Assembly (NCBI GenBank): GCA_021797495.1
Contig: JAJZZO010000013.1
Coordinates: 1-32,507, forward strand
Direction of reading: 5' to 3'
DNA length: 32,507 bases
Origin: Microcaldota archaeon
Lineage (GTDB): Archaea; Micrarchaeota; Micrarchaeia; Micrarchaeales; Micrarchaeaceae
Below, piece after piece: positions 7,427-14,957 of this stretch. Position 1 is the stretch's first letter. Each line of letters starts with the position of its first letter. The position numbers and the translations under genes are program-made. The notes beneath the pieces were generated by a model, which worked only from the letters and a program-made list of their open reading frames with translations, had not been told where the DNA came from and made no database searches.

Positions 7427-7543
7427 GGCGGAGTAGCTCAGCCTGGTTAGAGCGCTAGACTCATATGCATAGCATTATGAGTGATGAGCTTTTTGCGATG
7501 ACGAGAAATCTAGAGGCCGTGGGTTCAAACCCCACCCCCGCCA
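7427..7543 (+). tRNA. tRNA-Met (CAU), probably elongator, with 42-nt intron
   Basis: Exon 1 is 7427-7465 and exon 2 is 7508-7543. The anticodon stem CTAGA/TCTAG and loop CTCATA|A place the intron (7466-7507) at the canonical 37/38 site, within one or two bases. The acceptor GGCGGAG pairs with CCCCGCC except for an A6-C67 mismatch. The T arm is GTGGG-TTCAAAC-CCCAC and the discriminator is A. The anticodon stem lacks the GGG/CCC pairs of initiator tRNA, so elongator Met is favoured; an Ile2 tRNA (lysidine/agmatidine type) is not excluded. The intron contains ATGAG twice (7477-7481, 7484-7488), each complementary to the anticodon-loop CTCAT. The 3' splice site sits in an AAA bulge. Confidence 0.9.
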
Positions 7544-7552
7544 AAACCATTT

Positions 7553-7732
7553 TTATTGCTTGAGGGCTTCCTTCCTTGACTTTGCCTCTATGCTCTGCCG
7601 TGCTACCACCATATTGCATGAATTATGTTCCTTGTCCCATGCTTCGCATTTTTTGGCAAGTTCCTCGGACTCGTAGTGAAGCAAGCAGCGTTCGCAGATG
7701 TATGCACCGAATTTGTTGTCAAATACCACCAT
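7553..7732 (-). CDS. small zinc-finger-like protein (59 aa)
   Basis: 59 residues from ATG at 7732 to TAA at 7553. Cys13 and Cys16 (ICERC) form one knuckle; Cys29 (AKKCEAWDKEH) and Cys39 (NSCN) come later. The pattern C-x2-C, then a KCExWxxxHxSCN segment, recurs in small archaeal proteins of unknown function and probably binds a metal. It starts 8 nt after the stop of the 71-residue gene, so the two are likely co-transcribed. No function can be named. Confidence 0.65.
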   Translation of the reverse strand: MVVFDNKFGAYICERCLLHYESEELAKKCEAWDKEHNSCNMVVARQSIEAKSRKEALKQ

Positions 7733-7740
7733 TTTTACAC

Positions 7741-7956
7741 CTATAACGGAAAGTCAGCAGGCAATCTTGACTTTATTGCCGCGTATTCTTTAGAATTCTC
7801 GTATGTTGCTTTGATTTTATCTAGCATCGATAATACTTCAGATTCGGAAAGCCCCCTGGCACGTGCTACCATACGTACAGTATTCTTGAAGTCCCCATGG
7901 CACGTATTGTAGCAGTTTGCCATACCTTCAATTAGCTCTTTTTCGGCATCTTCCAT
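7741..7956 (-). CDS. small conserved-looking helical protein (71 aa)
   Basis: 71 residues, acidic N-terminal helix. NCYNTCHGD holds two cysteines, followed by a helix-turn-helix-like stretch (FKNTVRMVARARGLSESEV) and a C-terminal RLPADFPL. I do not recognise a named family. ATG at 7956 is preceded by GTGAG and lies 14 nt after the 3' end of the RNase P RNA on the same strand. It is followed by the 59-residue zinc-finger-like gene. The three may be one transcript, with the RNase P RNA as the leading part. Confidence 0.6.
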   Translation of the reverse strand: MEDAEKELIEGMANCYNTCHGDFKNTVRMVARARGLSESEVLSMLDKIKATYENSKEYAAIKSRLPADFPL

Positions 7957-7970
7957 TAGCTCACGTTTAT

Positions 7971-8202
7971 GGCGGCGAGCCGTAGCCCCCTTTCTGTTTT
8001 AGGCAGCATTTGACTGAGCGGCTCAAAGGCCTTGCATACTCACGGCATTTGCATCGGCGCGTTTCATCGGCATCACTGCGCTCGGAGTGTCATCGCTTTA
8101 TGCAGTGCAGCCGTACGTTTCTATTCCGAATAGGGCCTTAAGCCCTTTAATGCTCTGTATGAGGGGAGCTTCCTCCTTTCGGTAAGCTGCCCGCCCGCCG
8201 CC
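7971..8202 (-). ncRNA. rnpB: RNase P RNA, compact archaeal form
   Basis: About 232 nt on the minus strand. P1 is a 10-bp helix joining the ends: GGCGGCGGGC (8202-8193) with GCTCGCCGCC (7980-7971). P2 is GGCAGC (8191-8186) with GCTGCC (8007-8002). The first conserved region reads GGAGGAAGCTCCCC and the last reads ACAGAAAGGGGGCTACGG. Together they form P4: AGC-U-CCCCU (8170-8162) with AGGGGGCU (7991-7984), leaving the universally conserved bulged U (base 8167). A segment CTCAGTCAAATGCTGCC before the last region matches the archaeal consensus. The interior between the P4 strands is only about 170 nt and P3 is reduced to a tiny CC-GAAA-GG loop, so the RNA is shorter than usual archaeal type A molecules (about 300 nt). 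It processes tRNA 5' ends. Confidence 0.85.
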
Positions 8203-8253
8203 ACTGTAATATAAATAAGCGTTCAATTAATAAATCCTTTTCTCCGGGATCTC

Positions 8254-8619
8254 TCACGTCGTAGTTGTTACGTGCGTTATGGAGTTAGACGGCACTATGG
8301 CGCTCGTGCTTCCGGCGAAGAAGCCGTAGATGTCAGACAGGAACTTTAGGCTATACCCTATGCTGAACGAACCGGTCTTGAAGAAGTAATAAGTCGTAGA
8401 TAATAGTATTAGCAGTATAATAACAACAAAAAGCCCCGCTATTGCGTACTTAAAGAACTTATAAAACAGGAATATGCATATGATTATCAGCACTATTCCA
8501 ACTATTGCACGAAATGCCAACGGCACTGCTGTTGTCTGGTTCGCAACGCTGGAATTTATCAGCGAAGAAAAGACCAAAGCCAGCATCGCAAAACTTGCAA
8601 AAGTGCTTTTATAGTTCAT
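8254..8619 (-). CDS. small secreted/membrane protein with signal peptide and two membrane helices
   Basis: 121 residues. An N-terminal signal-like segment (basic start, hydrophobic 7-22, small residues near 23-26) is followed by hydrophobic helices at about 36-54 and 58-78. A C-terminal Ser/Thr-rich tail ends in VTTTT. No known domain is recognised. ATG at 8619 lies 12 nt after the histone stop, preceded by a GCGGT, so it is likely co-transcribed with the histone gene. The tail could lie outside the cell. Codon use looks like that of its neighbours. Confidence 0.6.
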   Translation of the reverse strand: MNYKSTFASFAMLALVFSSLINSSVANQTTAVPLAFRAIVGIVLIIICIFLFYKFFKYAIAGLFVVIILLILLSTTYYFFKTGSFSIGYSLKFLSDIYGFFAGSTSAIVPSNSITHVTTTT

Positions 8620-8631
8620 TTATACCGCTAT

Positions 8632-8829
8632 TTATTGGAACGCAAGCTTTATATCTGATTCCTCAACCGTCTTTCGCTTTGCATGGCTGCACAACTTGAC
8701 AGATTTTTGAGCAACCCCAAAAGCAAACTTATTTAGCGAATCCTGGAACGATTGCGCCGCTGCATCGCTTACACGTTTTGCACCAGCATCCTTGAGCATT
8801 TTCTTGATAATAGACTTTGATATGTACAC
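8632..8829 (-). CDS. archaeal histone
   Basis: 65 residues in one histone fold. The N-terminal helix with KDAGAKRVSDAA, the long central helix, and the C-terminal HAKRKTVEESDIKLAF match archaeal histones of the HMf type (KDAGAERVSD and HAGRKTIKAEDI). These wrap DNA as dimers and longer assemblies. The protein ends right after the last helix and lacks the basic C-terminal residues of HMf. The start is GTG at 8829 with GGTG seven bases ahead; the first ATG would remove the N-terminal helix and is not favoured. Cys47 in the central helix is unusual but not disruptive. Confidence 0.9.
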   Translation of the reverse strand: MYISKSIIKKMLKDAGAKRVSDAAAQSFQDSLNKFAFGVAQKSVKLCSHAKRKTVEESDIKLAFQ

Positions 8830-8878
8830 TTAGACACCGTATTTATACATTTCATGCTACCCTTTATAAAATTGACGT

Positions 8879-9457
8879 TTATTCCTTAAATACGATATCG
8901 AACCGTGGACTAAATTCCCCGTTGAGTATCGAAAGCAATACCAGATCCTGCGGGCCTGATTTGGTTATGGCGGCATTCCTGAGTACGCCTTCTTTTTTCA
9001 TGCCGAGGGATTCCATCAACATTAACGATTTCTCGTTGCTTTTTAGAGCAGTGGCAAAGACCCTCTGCATCTCGAGCTTTTTGAAGCAGAAACCCAGAAG
9101 CAGAAGAAGCGCAGCCCTTGTGTAGCCATGACCCCTGTAACGTTTTCCTGTCCAAAACCCCATCTCGGCGTTCTTAGCATATGTGTTAAGGTTCCTTATC
9201 CCAGCCATCCCAACTGGAGAATCTATGTCTTTAGGTATAACCTCGAAGTTGTATCCCATCCCCAATTCATACGATGATATTGCAGAATCTATGGCGTTTA
9301 TAGCATCCTGCTCGGTGTATGGGTATGGGAATTCTCCTACGGATCCAACATTTTCCGCTATGTCTTCCGAGTTTGCGAGTTCCGCCATTATGTGCGCATC
9401 CTCATATCGCGGGAGAGTGAGCGCCATTGCAAGCTTTTCTGATATTATTGAAAACAT
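8879..9457 (-). CDS. GNAT N-acetyltransferase, RimJ/RimL type
   Basis: 192 residues from ATG at 9457, which has GGTG at optimal spacing and a TATA-like AT-rich box about 35 nt upstream. An in-frame ATG at 9484 has no Shine-Dalgarno. The fold is that of RimJ/RimL acetyltransferases: SEKLAMALTLPRYEDA at the N-terminus, a central EMGFWTGKRYRGHGYTRAAL acetyl-CoA pyrophosphate loop (RGHGY), and NEKSLMLMESLGMKKEGVLR. Such enzymes acetylate N-terminal or side-chain amines, often of ribosomal proteins. The substrate is unknown here. It is divergently transcribed from the MFS-PhoU gene. Confidence 0.85.
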   Translation of the reverse strand: MFSIISEKLAMALTLPRYEDAHIMAELANSEDIAENVGSVGEFPYPYTEQDAINAIDSAISSYELGMGYNFEVIPKDIDSPVGMAGIRNLNTYAKNAEMGFWTGKRYRGHGYTRAALLLLLGFCFKKLEMQRVFATALKSNEKSLMLMESLGMKKEGVLRNAAITKSGPQDLVLLSILNGEFSPRFDIVFKE

Positions 9458-9538
9458 CCCTGCACCGTATTTAAACCTTGACATGAAAGATTAAAATATC
9501 CAACTACCAAGTTGTTAACATCTAGGGTTTTTGATTCC

Positions 9539-11500
9539 ATGCGTGTTAAAAACGCCGCAGATATGAGCAGTATTGAAGGGGCAAAGCTCAACAGGCAGCA
9601 CATAAGGATAATGCTCATATCTGGAATGAGCTTCTTCACTGACGCATACGACCTTTTTGTTATAGGCGTTGTGCTGCTCATGGTTAGGGGGCTGTTCAAT
9701 CTCAGCACCCTGCAGATAGGAATGCTCGCCAGCGTGGCACTTTTCGGCGCTGCGATAGGCCCGATAATATTCGGGTACATAGGGGACAAGATAGGCAGGA
9801 AGTATACATACTGGATGACTATAACCATACTCATAGTGGGTGCTATAGGCTCTGCGTTCTCTTTCGGGTTCGTAGAGCTATTTTTATGGCGTTTTATTTT
9901 GGGAATAGGCATAGGCGGCGACTACCCGTTGAGCGCGACGATAGTGGCTGAATACGCCAACAAAAATGACAGGGGAAAGCTTGTTTCCTCGACATTCGCA
10001 ATGCAGGGCTTCGGCATAATAGCGGGAGCTGTGCTTGCAGTGGTTTTGCTTACAATACACGTGCCGATACAATCAGCATGGAGGATACTGCTCGGCTTCG
10101 GAGCGGTTCCGACGCTTACAATACTTTATGCAAGAACAAAGCTCGGGGAAACGCCGTGGTATAGCTTATATTCCGCTTCCTCGAAAACAGGGAAGGGCTC
10201 GAAAAGGCATAAGAACTATTCAATATCTCCGAGAGACCTCTGGAACAAGAATTGGAAGTACATAATAGGCACGTCAGTAGCATGGTTTCTTTTGGATGTA
10301 TCGTATTACGGTACCTCGATATTTACCCCATACCTTACAACATTCCTGGGATTTTCTGGGATATACGGACCGACACTGGCTTCAGCACTCATATTGATAA
10401 TAGCAGCAGTACCAGGGTATTGGGTTGCTGTTGCACTGATAGACAAAGAGGGAAGGAAGCCAATCCAAGCGATAGGTTTTCTGATGATGGCAGCTTCGTT
10501 CATAGTGCTGGCTTTGTTCGGAAGCGCATTCCTCGCAATAACTCCGCTCCTGTTCTTTGGAGTATACGGGCTCACATTCTTCTTTTCCAATTACGGTCCA
10601 AATACAACAACCTATGTATATCCGGTAGAGCTTTATCCTACGCAGTACAGGGCTAGAGGGCATGGGATAGCTGCGATGTCAGGAAAGCTCGGCGCTGCAA
10701 TATCTACGTTAGTATTTCCGCTAATAATAGTTGGGCTCGGAAAATATGCGCTGCTCGGAATGCTGGGAATCGTTGCAATCATTGGATTCTTGGTAACCAT
10801 AGTATTGCTTCCAGAGACGAAGCGCAAGTCGCTTCTAGAAACCTCAGGAGAGAACGAGATATTGCTCATAACAAGCAAGCTAGCCAACGAATTCGAGCAG
10901 TTGCTGTCGCACATAGGCAAGGGCTTTTTTTACATGGAAAAAAGATTGAACTCCGAAATAGATAATGCAAAATTTTTCGAGTCGGTGAAAAGGGAGGAAC
11001 ACGAAGCGGATCTGATAGTGCACGACATACTTGATTACATAGCAAATTATGGTGCGAGCAGCATCTCTTACAGGGACGTCTCGCACCTTGCGGAAAGGCT
11101 TGACGACATAATGGACGGGATAGAAGCCATTGGTGCAAGGTTTATGATATATGAGATAGATGAAGTCGAAAAAGAGATGCTTGATATGGAAAACGTTACA
11201 GTAAAATGCTTCGAGATATTGAAAAAGAGTATCGAACTTTTGAACGAAGTAGGTGACACGGACGACGCAGAGGTTATAAGGAACAATGCAATAGAAGCTT
11301 CTAGATACGAGAATGAAGCCGACAACATATTAAGATCATCGCTGCATAGGATAATGCAATGGGACGACGCCAAAAAGATAATAAAATACAAAGAGATTTA
11401 CGAGCATATGGAATCGTTGAGCGATAGGTGCATGGACTCCATAGACGTGATAAACGACGTTGCCATACGTTACAAATATATAACACGCAATAAACATTAG
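9539..11500 (+). CDS. MFS phosphate-type transporter fused to a C-terminal PhoU-like (DUF47) domain
   Basis: 653 residues from ATG at 9539; an upstream TTG at 9512 is less likely. Residues about 20-430 form a 12-helix major facilitator. Its motifs are FFTDAYDLFVIG in the first helix, GYIGDKIGRK in loop 2-3, and GGDYPLSATIVAEYANKNDRG, typical of the phosphate:H+ symporter (Pho84-like) branch. After PETKRKSL, residues about 434-653 are an all-helical PhoU-like/DUF47 domain: KREEHEADLIVHDILDYI, LAERLDDIMDGIEA, RYENEADNILR and HMESLSDRCMDSIDVINDVA, with the repeated E/D pairs that bind metal clusters. The usual arrangement has separate genes for a Pit transporter and a DUF47 regulator. A fused MFS carrier suggests direct gating of uptake. 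The phosphate specificity is inferred. Confidence 0.85.
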   Translation: MRVKNAADMSSIEGAKLNRQHIRIMLISGMSFFTDAYDLFVIGVVLLMVRGLFNLSTLQIGMLASVALFGAAIGPIIFGYIGDKIGRKYTYWMTITILIVGAIGSAFSFGFVELFLWRFILGIGIGGDYPLSATIVAEYANKNDRGKLVSSTFAMQGFGIIAGAVLAVVLLTIHVPIQSAWRILLGFGAVPTLTILYARTKLGETPWYSLYSASSKTGKGSKRHKNYSISPRDLWNKNWKYIIGTSVAWFLLDVSYYGTSIFTPYLTTFLGFSGIYGPTLASALILIIAAVPGYWVAVALIDKEGRKPIQAIGFLMMAASFIVLALFGSAFLAITPLLFFGVYGLTFFFSNYGPNTTTYVYPVELYPTQYRARGHGIAAMSGKLGAAISTLVFPLIIVGLGKYALLGMLGIVAIIGFLVTIVLLPETKRKSLLETSGENEILLITSKLANEFEQLLSHIGKGFFYMEKRLNSEIDNAKFFESVKREEHEADLIVHDILDYIANYGASSISYRDVSHLAERLDDIMDGIEAIGARFMIYEIDEVEKEMLDMENVTVKCFEILKKSIELLNEVGDTDDAEVIRNNAIEASRYENEADNILRSSLHRIMQWDDAKKIIKYKEIYEHMESLSDRCMDSIDVINDVAIRYKYITRNKH

Positions 11501-11512
11501 CGCCAATATGCA

Positions 11513-11683
11513 TCAAGGCAATATTATCGAAAATAGGAACATGAGGAAACCTATCGCCACTAGAATGGAAGTATACACCAGTTTCAAACCTGCATACTTC
11601 GATAGAAGCCCTGCGGCGCAGATGAGCATGAACGCCGAGAAGAATATCGGATATCTATACCTTGACTGTAATATTTTTTTCAT
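11513..11683 (-). CDS. 56-residue two-helix membrane protein at the end of the sdh operon
   Basis: 56 residues from ATG at 11683 to TGA at 11513: a basic start (MKKILQSRYRY), a first hydrophobic helix (about 12-29) with one Cys, a KYAGLK turn, and a second helix (about 36-55). It lies 18 nt after the stop of the membrane-anchor gene, with GGTAA just before its ATG, and is on the same strand as sdhA, sdhB and the anchor. By position and size it could be an extra membrane subunit or assembly factor of the succinate dehydrogenase-like complex. Its sequence has no recognisable family. Its 3' end faces that of the MFS gene 12 nt away. Confidence 0.6.
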   Translation of the reverse strand: MKKILQSRYRYPIFFSAFMLICAAGLLSKYAGLKLVYTSILVAIGFLMFLFSIILP

Positions 11684-11701
11684 CTTTACCACATCATTCG
11701 T

Positions 11702-12418
11702 TCATATATGCGCTATGTGCAGCAGTGTTATGTCAAGAGGTATGCCAGCGGACAATGCCCTTATGTAAAGGTCGACGAACACGAACAGTATCAGGCTTGC
11801 CCATGCGAGCGCTTCGTGATGCTCGTTGAATTTTGACTGTATGTTGAAGAAAGAATTTTTCTGCTTTCCGGCGAACCTGCAGCCGTAGCAGTCCATTCTC
11901 CCACCTGTGAGATGCCTCACGGCATGGCATGAAAACACCCATAATGTTACCATTATGGCGTTTGCCAGAAGTATGAGGCTAGCCAACCTTATTATCAAAC
12001 CTCCGCCGAATGTTATTGAAAGGTAAAAATCATAGAAGAAAAACGGCAGTATTGCAACACCGAAATACATGAAATACCTATGCAGGTTTTCCAGCCTGAA
12101 AAACTTGGTTTCACCCGAATAATCTCTTGTATTGGAATCACCCCTGAAATCCAAAGCGCATGAAACAGGGTGCTTGAATACGTGCCTATGGTAGTCCTTC
12201 CTATATGCGTAGCATGTCAGCCTGAACAGCCCGACAAACGGCAGTATGAGTATTGTCGGGGAGTAGAACGGGTCTATTATGCCGTGGTATGGCTTTACCT
12301 GGAATTCGAGCATCATGAATATAGTGAATGCTATCAGGAATATGAACGAGTAGAAACGCCAGTTTGGCTCAATAAACTCTGAAGGCAGTATGCTTCGCAG
12401 CGATTTGTAGACCCCCAT
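11702..12418 (-). CDS. cytochrome-b-type membrane anchor of a succinate dehydrogenase/fumarate reductase
   Basis: 238 residues with five hydrophobic segments (about 24-40, 52-66, 113-132, 142-162, 203-222). The conserved-looking blocks LTCYAYRKDYHRHVF, YSGETKFFRLENLHRYFMYF, WVFSCHAVRHLTGGRMDCYGC and EHHEALAWASL resemble the anchor protein next to the actinobacterial Rv0247c-Rv0249c type flavoprotein/iron-sulfur pair. Several histidines (LHRY, CHAVRH, EHHEA) can serve as haem ligands, and the CYGC pair is a possible extra metal site. It starts 7 nt after the sdhB stop. It most likely anchors SdhAB and passes electrons to or from quinone. The assignment rests on context plus motif memory. Confidence 0.7.
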   Translation of the reverse strand: MGVYKSLRSILPSEFIEPNWRFYSFIFLIAFTIFMMLEFQVKPYHGIIDPFYSPTILILPFVGLFRLTCYAYRKDYHRHVFKHPVSCALDFRGDSNTRDYSGETKFFRLENLHRYFMYFGVAILPFFFYDFYLSITFGGGLIIRLASLILLANAIMVTLWVFSCHAVRHLTGGRMDCYGCRFAGKQKNSFFNIQSKFNEHHEALAWASLILFVFVDLYIRALSAGIPLDITLLHIAHI

Positions 12419-12425
12419 GTTAACA

Positions 12426-13169
12426 CTATTTCGATTTTTTTGCGAGCTTTTTCAGAAGCATCGATAACGGGTCGTAATAGTTGTCTACGGCCCTTTCTTT
12501 TTCCTGTATTATGGCGTTGTCAGTTATTTTTATATGCTCCGGGCAAACCTCCTGGCAGCACTTTGTGATGTTGCAGAACCCCAAGCCGCCGTCCTTATTC
12601 AAGTACTTTGACCTGTCGATAGTATCCATCGGGTGCATATCCAATGAAGCGGCTTTCACGACGTGCCTTGGGCCGACGTAATCCTTCCTGTGTTCGCGCA
12701 CCACATGGCACACGTCCATGCACAGGAAGCACTCTATGCATGTGCGGAATTCCTTCGTGCGTTCGACATCCATCTGCTGTATTATCCATGGACTCTTAAG
12801 ACCTTCTTTCGGCGTGAATGCAGGGATTTTCCTGTCCGTCTCAAAATTTTCAGATACATCAGTAACAAGATCTTTGACAAGGGGAAATGCTGCCATAGGC
12901 GCCACCTTTATGTTATCCCCTAGTATATCTATACGCGTCTTGCACATCAAAGCGGGCCTGTTGTTTATCTCTGCAGCACAGGAACCACATCTTGCCGCCT
13001 TGCAATTCCACCTTACTGCCAGAGTCGTGTCAATGTTCTCGCTTATATACGTTACCGCATCCAGAACCACCATCCCCTCTTTTACCGGGACTTCGTAATC
13101 CACGAAACGCCCATCTTCTTTTGTGGCAGGGTCCTTCCTGTATACGCTCATTTTTATAGTATCCTTCAT
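12426..13169 (-). CDS. sdhB: succinate dehydrogenase/fumarate reductase iron-sulfur subunit
   Basis: 247 residues from ATG at 13169, which overlaps the sdhA stop in an ATGA. The N-terminal ferredoxin domain binds a 2Fe-2S cluster through Cys56, Cys61, Cys64 and Cys76 (WNCKAARCGSC then ALMC). The C-terminal domain has Cys144/147/150/154 (CIECFLCMDVC) and Cys199/204/205/209 (CNITKCCQEVCP) for the further clusters. The CNITKCC pattern (C-x4-C-C-x3-C) is somewhat unlike the usual CP-x(3-5)-C arrangement, so the third cluster type is uncertain. It links the flavoprotein to the membrane anchor. Longer in-frame upstream sequence to 13268 is only overlap with sdhA. Confidence 0.92.
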   Translation of the reverse strand: MKDTIKMSVYRKDPATKEDGRFVDYEVPVKEGMVVLDAVTYISENIDTTLAVRWNCKAARCGSCAAEINNRPALMCKTRIDILGDNIKVAPMAAFPLVKDLVTDVSENFETDRKIPAFTPKEGLKSPWIIQQMDVERTKEFRTCIECFLCMDVCHVVREHRKDYVGPRHVVKAASLDMHPMDTIDRSKYLNKDGGLGFCNITKCCQEVCPEHIKITDNAIIQEKERAVDNYYDPLSMLLKKLAKKSK

Positions 13170-14893
13170 TGATATACCTCTGGCTTTACAAGTTTCTTTA
13201 ACTCTTCTGGCATCTTCTTTAATGGAGCTGTGCCCAAGGACATATTGCCTTTCGAATCGATATTGCATATTATGTTCTTAAGCCATTCCTTTGATTTTTT
13301 AGGATAATCGCTGCGCGTGTGAGCACCTCTGCTCTCCTTGCGCATTATTGCGCTCCTTACTATTGCTTCCGCGGCTATGAGCATGTTGCCAAGCTCCAAG
13401 CATGCAAGCAGGCCTTTGTTGTATATTAGAGTACCGGAAACTGCAACGCTCTTAGACTGGGCCTTTAGCTCTTCTACGACGCCAAGGGCTTTCTGCAGCG
13501 CCTCCTCGTTCCTTATTATGCCAACATTGTTCGACATGTTTTCCCTGAGCTGTTCTATCAGAACATTTGGGTTTTTTGCGTTTTTCGCACCAGGCTTTAT
13601 GAATGCCTTGATTTCTGTTATGGCTTTCGTCACTTCAGATTCTTTTGGTGCTGCACTGCGTGCATTTTTTACGTATGAACTCGCAGCTTCACCTGTGCGT
13701 TTGCCGAATACAAGTATGTCAGCGAGCGAATTCCCGCCGAGCCTGTTCGCGCCATGCAATCCGGAAGCCACCTCTCCGGCTGAGAATACGCCCTTCACGT
13801 TTGTCGCACCGGTCTCGGCGTCGACTTTTATTCCGCCCATCTGGTAATGGACGGTTGGGCCTACCTCCATTTTCTCTTTTGTAATGTCCACCCCTGCGAA
13901 TTCTTTGAACTGCATGTACATGCCGGGCAGCTTGTTCTTGACGAAAGCCGCACCCTTGTGGCTTATGTCCAAGTATACGCCTCCGTGCTCCGTGCCTCTG
14001 CCGGCTTGTATCTCATAGTATATTGAGCGTGCCACGACATCCCTTGCATCCAGCTCTTTCTTTTCAGGAGAATACCTGAGCATGAAGCGTTCACCCTTTG
14101 TGTTTGTTAGTACGCCGCCTTCGCCGCGCACGCCTTCGGTGACCAAGAGGCCTGCGACCCCGGGAGGATATACCATGCCTGTGGGGTGGAACTGTATCAT
14201 CTCCATGTCCTGCAACTCTACGCCTATCTTATATGCCAGCCCTAGGCCGTCACCGGTGGATTCCCATGAATTTGATGTTATCTTGTAAACCCTGCCTGCA
14301 CCTCCCGTGGATATTATAAGCGCTTTTGCCTTGAATAAGTAGAACTTTCCATCACGCATGGACAAGCCTAGCGCACCTGAAAATGCGCCACCGCTTTTGA
14401 AGAGCTTTGTTATGTATATCTCATCCATTACCTTTACGTCCTTGTGTATTATCTGGTCCTCCAAGGTTCTTATTATTTCAAGGCCAGTCTTGTCGCCCAC
14501 GTGACATAGTCTGCGGTACGTATGCCCGCCGAATGCCCTCTGCATTATTTTACCCTCTTTAGTCCTGTCGAATACGGCGCCGAAGCGCTCGAGTTCGAAC
14601 ACCCTTTCTGGAGCCTCTTTTGCTAGAATCTCGGCCATCCGCCAGTTTGAAAGGTATACGCCCTCCACTATTGTGTCGGAGAAATGCACCTCCCAATTAT
14701 CCTTTGAATCCACATTCCCCACAGAAGCCGCAATACCGCCCTCGGCCATTACGGTATGCGCCTTGCCTAAAACCGATTTTGTAACCATAAGAACGCTTGA
14801 ACCGTTAGACAGAGCTGCAAGAGCAGCACGCATTCCGGCACCTCCTGCGCCAATAATCAATATGTCTGAAGTCACAACTTCATAATCATCCAC
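13166..14893 (-). CDS. sdhA: succinate dehydrogenase/fumarate reductase flavoprotein subunit
   Basis: 575 residues. The FAD site begins with DILIIGAGGAGMRAA. His46 in KAHTVMAEGG stands at the position of the covalent FAD histidine. Active-site elements are FHPTGM (His236), TEGVRGEGG (Glu253), ARDVVAR (Arg284, Arg289) and HYQMGGI. The C-terminal ESRGAHTRSDYP is the usual signature. It oxidises succinate or reduces fumarate; direction cannot be read from sequence. GTG at 14893 is the start, with a TTTATAC-type box about 33 nt upstream shared with the divergent region. The order A-B-anchor-small protein suggests one operon. The neighbouring fumarase and malic enzyme make a C4-acid pathway likely. 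Confidence 0.95.
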   Translation of the reverse strand: MDDYEVVTSDILIIGAGGAGMRAALAALSNGSSVLMVTKSVLGKAHTVMAEGGIAASVGNVDSKDNWEVHFSDTIVEGVYLSNWRMAEILAKEAPERVFELERFGAVFDRTKEGKIMQRAFGGHTYRRLCHVGDKTGLEIIRTLEDQIIHKDVKVMDEIYITKLFKSGGAFSGALGLSMRDGKFYLFKAKALIISTGGAGRVYKITSNSWESTGDGLGLAYKIGVELQDMEMIQFHPTGMVYPPGVAGLLVTEGVRGEGGVLTNTKGERFMLRYSPEKKELDARDVVARSIYYEIQAGRGTEHGGVYLDISHKGAAFVKNKLPGMYMQFKEFAGVDITKEKMEVGPTVHYQMGGIKVDAETGATNVKGVFSAGEVASGLHGANRLGGNSLADILVFGKRTGEAASSYVKNARSAAPKESEVTKAITEIKAFIKPGAKNAKNPNVLIEQLRENMSNNVGIIRNEEALQKALGVVEELKAQSKSVAVSGTLIYNKGLLACLELGNMLIAAEAIVRSAIMRKESRGAHTRSDYPKKSKEWLKNIICNIDSKGNMSLGTAPLKKMPEELKKLVKPEVYQ

Positions 14894-14922
14894 TTAAAGA
14901 CCCCTGTGTACTGATGTAATTA

Positions 14923-14943
14923 CGTATAAATAGATTTAAAAGT
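14923..14943. promoter_or_regulatory. AT-rich divergent promoter region between sdhA and the fumC side
   Basis: The stretch GTATAAATAGATTTAAAAG has box A-like sequence on both strands. TTTATAC on the minus strand lies about 33 nt from the sdhA start; TATAAATA on the plus strand lies about 30 nt from the ATG at 14958. Confidence 0.4.
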
Positions 14944-14957
14944 AGTTGTCAATTCCC

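Noticed and set aside
7625-7912. 95-codon plus-strand frame
   Set aside because: It is antisense to the 59- and 71-residue genes, which have Shine-Dalgarno sites and sensible Cys patterns.
10252-10656. 134-codon plus-strand frame in another phase
   Set aside because: It lies wholly inside the MFS-PhoU coding region and its translation has no family features.
11508-11768. 86-codon plus-strand frame
   Set aside because: It lies antisense to the 56-residue gene and the end of the sdh membrane anchor, whose translations are clearly membrane-protein-like.
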